From the NCBI GenBank assembly GCA_031546985.1, contig JAVBJN010000080.1, forward strand, positions 1 through 9,115: a stretch of 9,115 nt of DNA, given 5' to 3'. The stretch is from JAVBJN01 sp031546985 (GTDB lineage Bacteria > Bacteroidota > Bacteroidia > Chitinophagales > Chitinophagaceae). A model generated the notes under the pieces. It was not told the DNA's origin. It did not search any database and saw only the letters and a list, made by a program, of their open reading frames with translations. The stretch's first letter is position 1. Each line of letters starts with the position of its first letter. Positions 8,407 through 9,115 of this stretch are shown piece by piece. The position numbers and the translations under genes were made by a program.

Positions 8407-8892
8407 ATGTCATTTCGATTATTTTTGACAATGTTCATTCTGTCATTCACAACTACCTCTTGCCAAAACATGGGAGAAAGCAGCATGTATTTAATTCCTA
8501 AAGGCTTTGAAGGAAATGTGCTAGTTGTATACAATCAGCCAGATGGCAAAGACACCTTATATGAAAATCATACAAGAGTATACAAAATTGACCCAAGTGG
8601 AATATTAAAAACAAAATTCATTCACGATCGCAGGACTCAAATTGTTAATTTTTATAGTATTGATGAGAATGGCAAAAGGCAACCTATCCAGTTAATATCA
8701 AATGAGTTTCCTAAGATTAAAGATTCATCGGAAGTTGTATGTGTTCATTTAGTTCCAATGAATGATTTTGATGAAAAAAGAAAAACTCAGAGATACTTTG
8801 ACATCTTTACTATTGCAAAGCCTAAAAATATAGACTCTATACTTGATCGACGTGATGCCTTTACGAGCAATTGGGAATGCATACAAAAATAG
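8407..8892 (+). CDS. DUF6843-like lipoprotein, candidate immunity or partner of the Rhs tip
   Basis: The chosen start is ATG 8407, giving 161 residues. The frame is open back to an ATG at 8308, but that would overlap the Rhs gene by 82 bases and bury the signal sequence behind 33 charged residues. From 8407 the protein opens with a textbook lipoprotein signal: SFR, a hydrophobic core, and TTSC with the lipidated Cys at 19. After the Cys comes QNMGE, which lacks the K plus acidic-pair export signal described for surface lipoproteins of Bacteroidota, so a periplasm-facing location is the simpler guess. YLIPKGFEGNVLVVYNQPDG (28-47) followed by VYKIDPSGILKT (58-69) resembles DUF6843. The rest is charged and mixed in strand character. 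It lies 17 bp after the Rhs stop, is similarly AT-rich (28-35% GC in three 60-base lines I counted by hand), and ends before a strong terminator. Immunity is inferred from position; the family itself has no known function to me. Confidence 0.8.
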   Translation: MSFRLFLTMFILSFTTTSCQNMGESSMYLIPKGFEGNVLVVYNQPDGKDTLYENHTRVYKIDPSGILKTKFIHDRRTQIVNFYSIDENGKRQPIQLISNEFPKIKDSSEVVCVHLVPMNDFDEKRKTQRYFDIFTIAKPKNIDSILDRRDAFTSNWECIQK

Positions 8893-8958
8893 AAAGGGTA
8901 CAGAATAGAATAAGTCACTTTAAGAGCATTCCTGTTTTATACGTTCTTATCTAATATC

Positions 8959-8989
8959 AGGGCTGGTTTTATTCAAACCAGCCCTTTTT
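8959..8989 (+). terminator. Intrinsic terminator after the lipoprotein gene
   Basis: A perfect 10-bp inverted repeat, GGGCTGGTTT (8960-8969) and AAACCAGCCC (8975-8984), extended by an A-T pair, encloses a 5-base loop. It is followed by a T run at 8985-8989. It sits 66 bases after the lipoprotein stop codon. No comparable hairpin is seen between the upstream genes, which supports a single transcription unit ending here. The A run on the left side of a reverse reading is weak, so it mainly serves the + strand. Confidence 0.9.
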
Positions 8990-9076
8990 ATACGCGTTGC
9001 AGCAGAAAAAATCAGCTAAAAAACAAGACTAATGATAAGCAAGCATCAATTAAGATTTTTTGACCGAAACTGATAA

Positions 9077-9115
9077 ATGAACAGGACTGCCAGAACGGAT
9101 GTATCAGAAGTGATG
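9077..9115 (+). CDS. Possible start of a further gene, truncated by the window edge
   Basis: An ATG at 9077 opens a frame that reads MNRTARTDVSEVM and stays open to the right edge, 13 codons in all. The preceding bases (ACTGATAA) are A-rich in the style of Bacteroidota starts, and the position just after a terminator is a plausible place for a new gene. No promoter of the TAnnTTTG type is evident at a suitable distance. The fragment is far too short to identify and may be chance. Confidence 0.2.
   Translation, partial: MNRTARTDVSEVM

Noticed and set aside
8990..9115. Search for a tRNA, IS end or attachment site downstream of the terminator
   Set aside because: No cloverleaf-like arms, no terminal inverted repeat and no duplicate of flanking sequence could be found in this AT-rich stretch.
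1..9115. CRISPR array, tandem DNA repeats or insertion sequence
   Set aside because: No regularly spaced direct repeats and no transposase-like protein are present. The repetitive feel of the Rhs gene is at the protein motif level only.

Overview
The window looks like a chromosomal segment from a Bacteroidota bacterium, most likely of the Chitinophagaceae/Sphingobacteriia type. This placement is inferred from protein style: Bacteroidota-type Rhs proteins with DUF6443-like N-termini, motifs such as DHWGYYNG, KDHLGNVR and YYPFG, A-rich translation starts without clear Shine-Dalgarno sequences, and a Bacteroidota-style lipoprotein. No rRNA or other phylogenetic marker is present. All recognisable genes are on the + strand.

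Layout. Positions 2-454 hold the 3' end of a gene cut by the left edge; it looks like a beta-strand-rich, possibly outer-membrane barrel, C-terminus. Positions 470-4000 encode a 1176-aa secreted, beta-rich Rhs-like companion protein. Positions 4034-8389 encode a 1451-aa secreted Rhs protein: signal peptide, DUF6443-like region, YD repeats, a beta-sandwich-like insert, an Rhs-associated core ending in DPDG, and a 243-residue variable tip. Positions 8407-8892 encode a small lipoprotein resembling DUF6843. A strong intrinsic terminator follows at 8959-8989. The remaining ~125 bases have no supported gene, apart from a possible start at 9077 running off the edge.

How it may work together. Gene spacings of 15, 33 and 17 bp and a single terminator at the end suggest one transcription unit. 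The pair of long secreted proteins resembles, in layout only, the split TcB/TcC or two-chain Rhs shell design, in which the YD-repeat shell carries a variable C-terminal domain. The strongest signal in the window is a composition break inside the Rhs gene near 7437. Upstream the gene is about 50-60% GC. From there through the tip and the lipoprotein gene it is mostly about 28-48% GC. This is the classic look of a replaceable Rhs C-terminal cassette plus its linked downstream gene, here a lipoprotein that is a candidate immunity or partner protein. I do not recognise the tip as any known nuclease, deaminase or protease, so the tip-lipoprotein pair is the best candidate for something undescribed.
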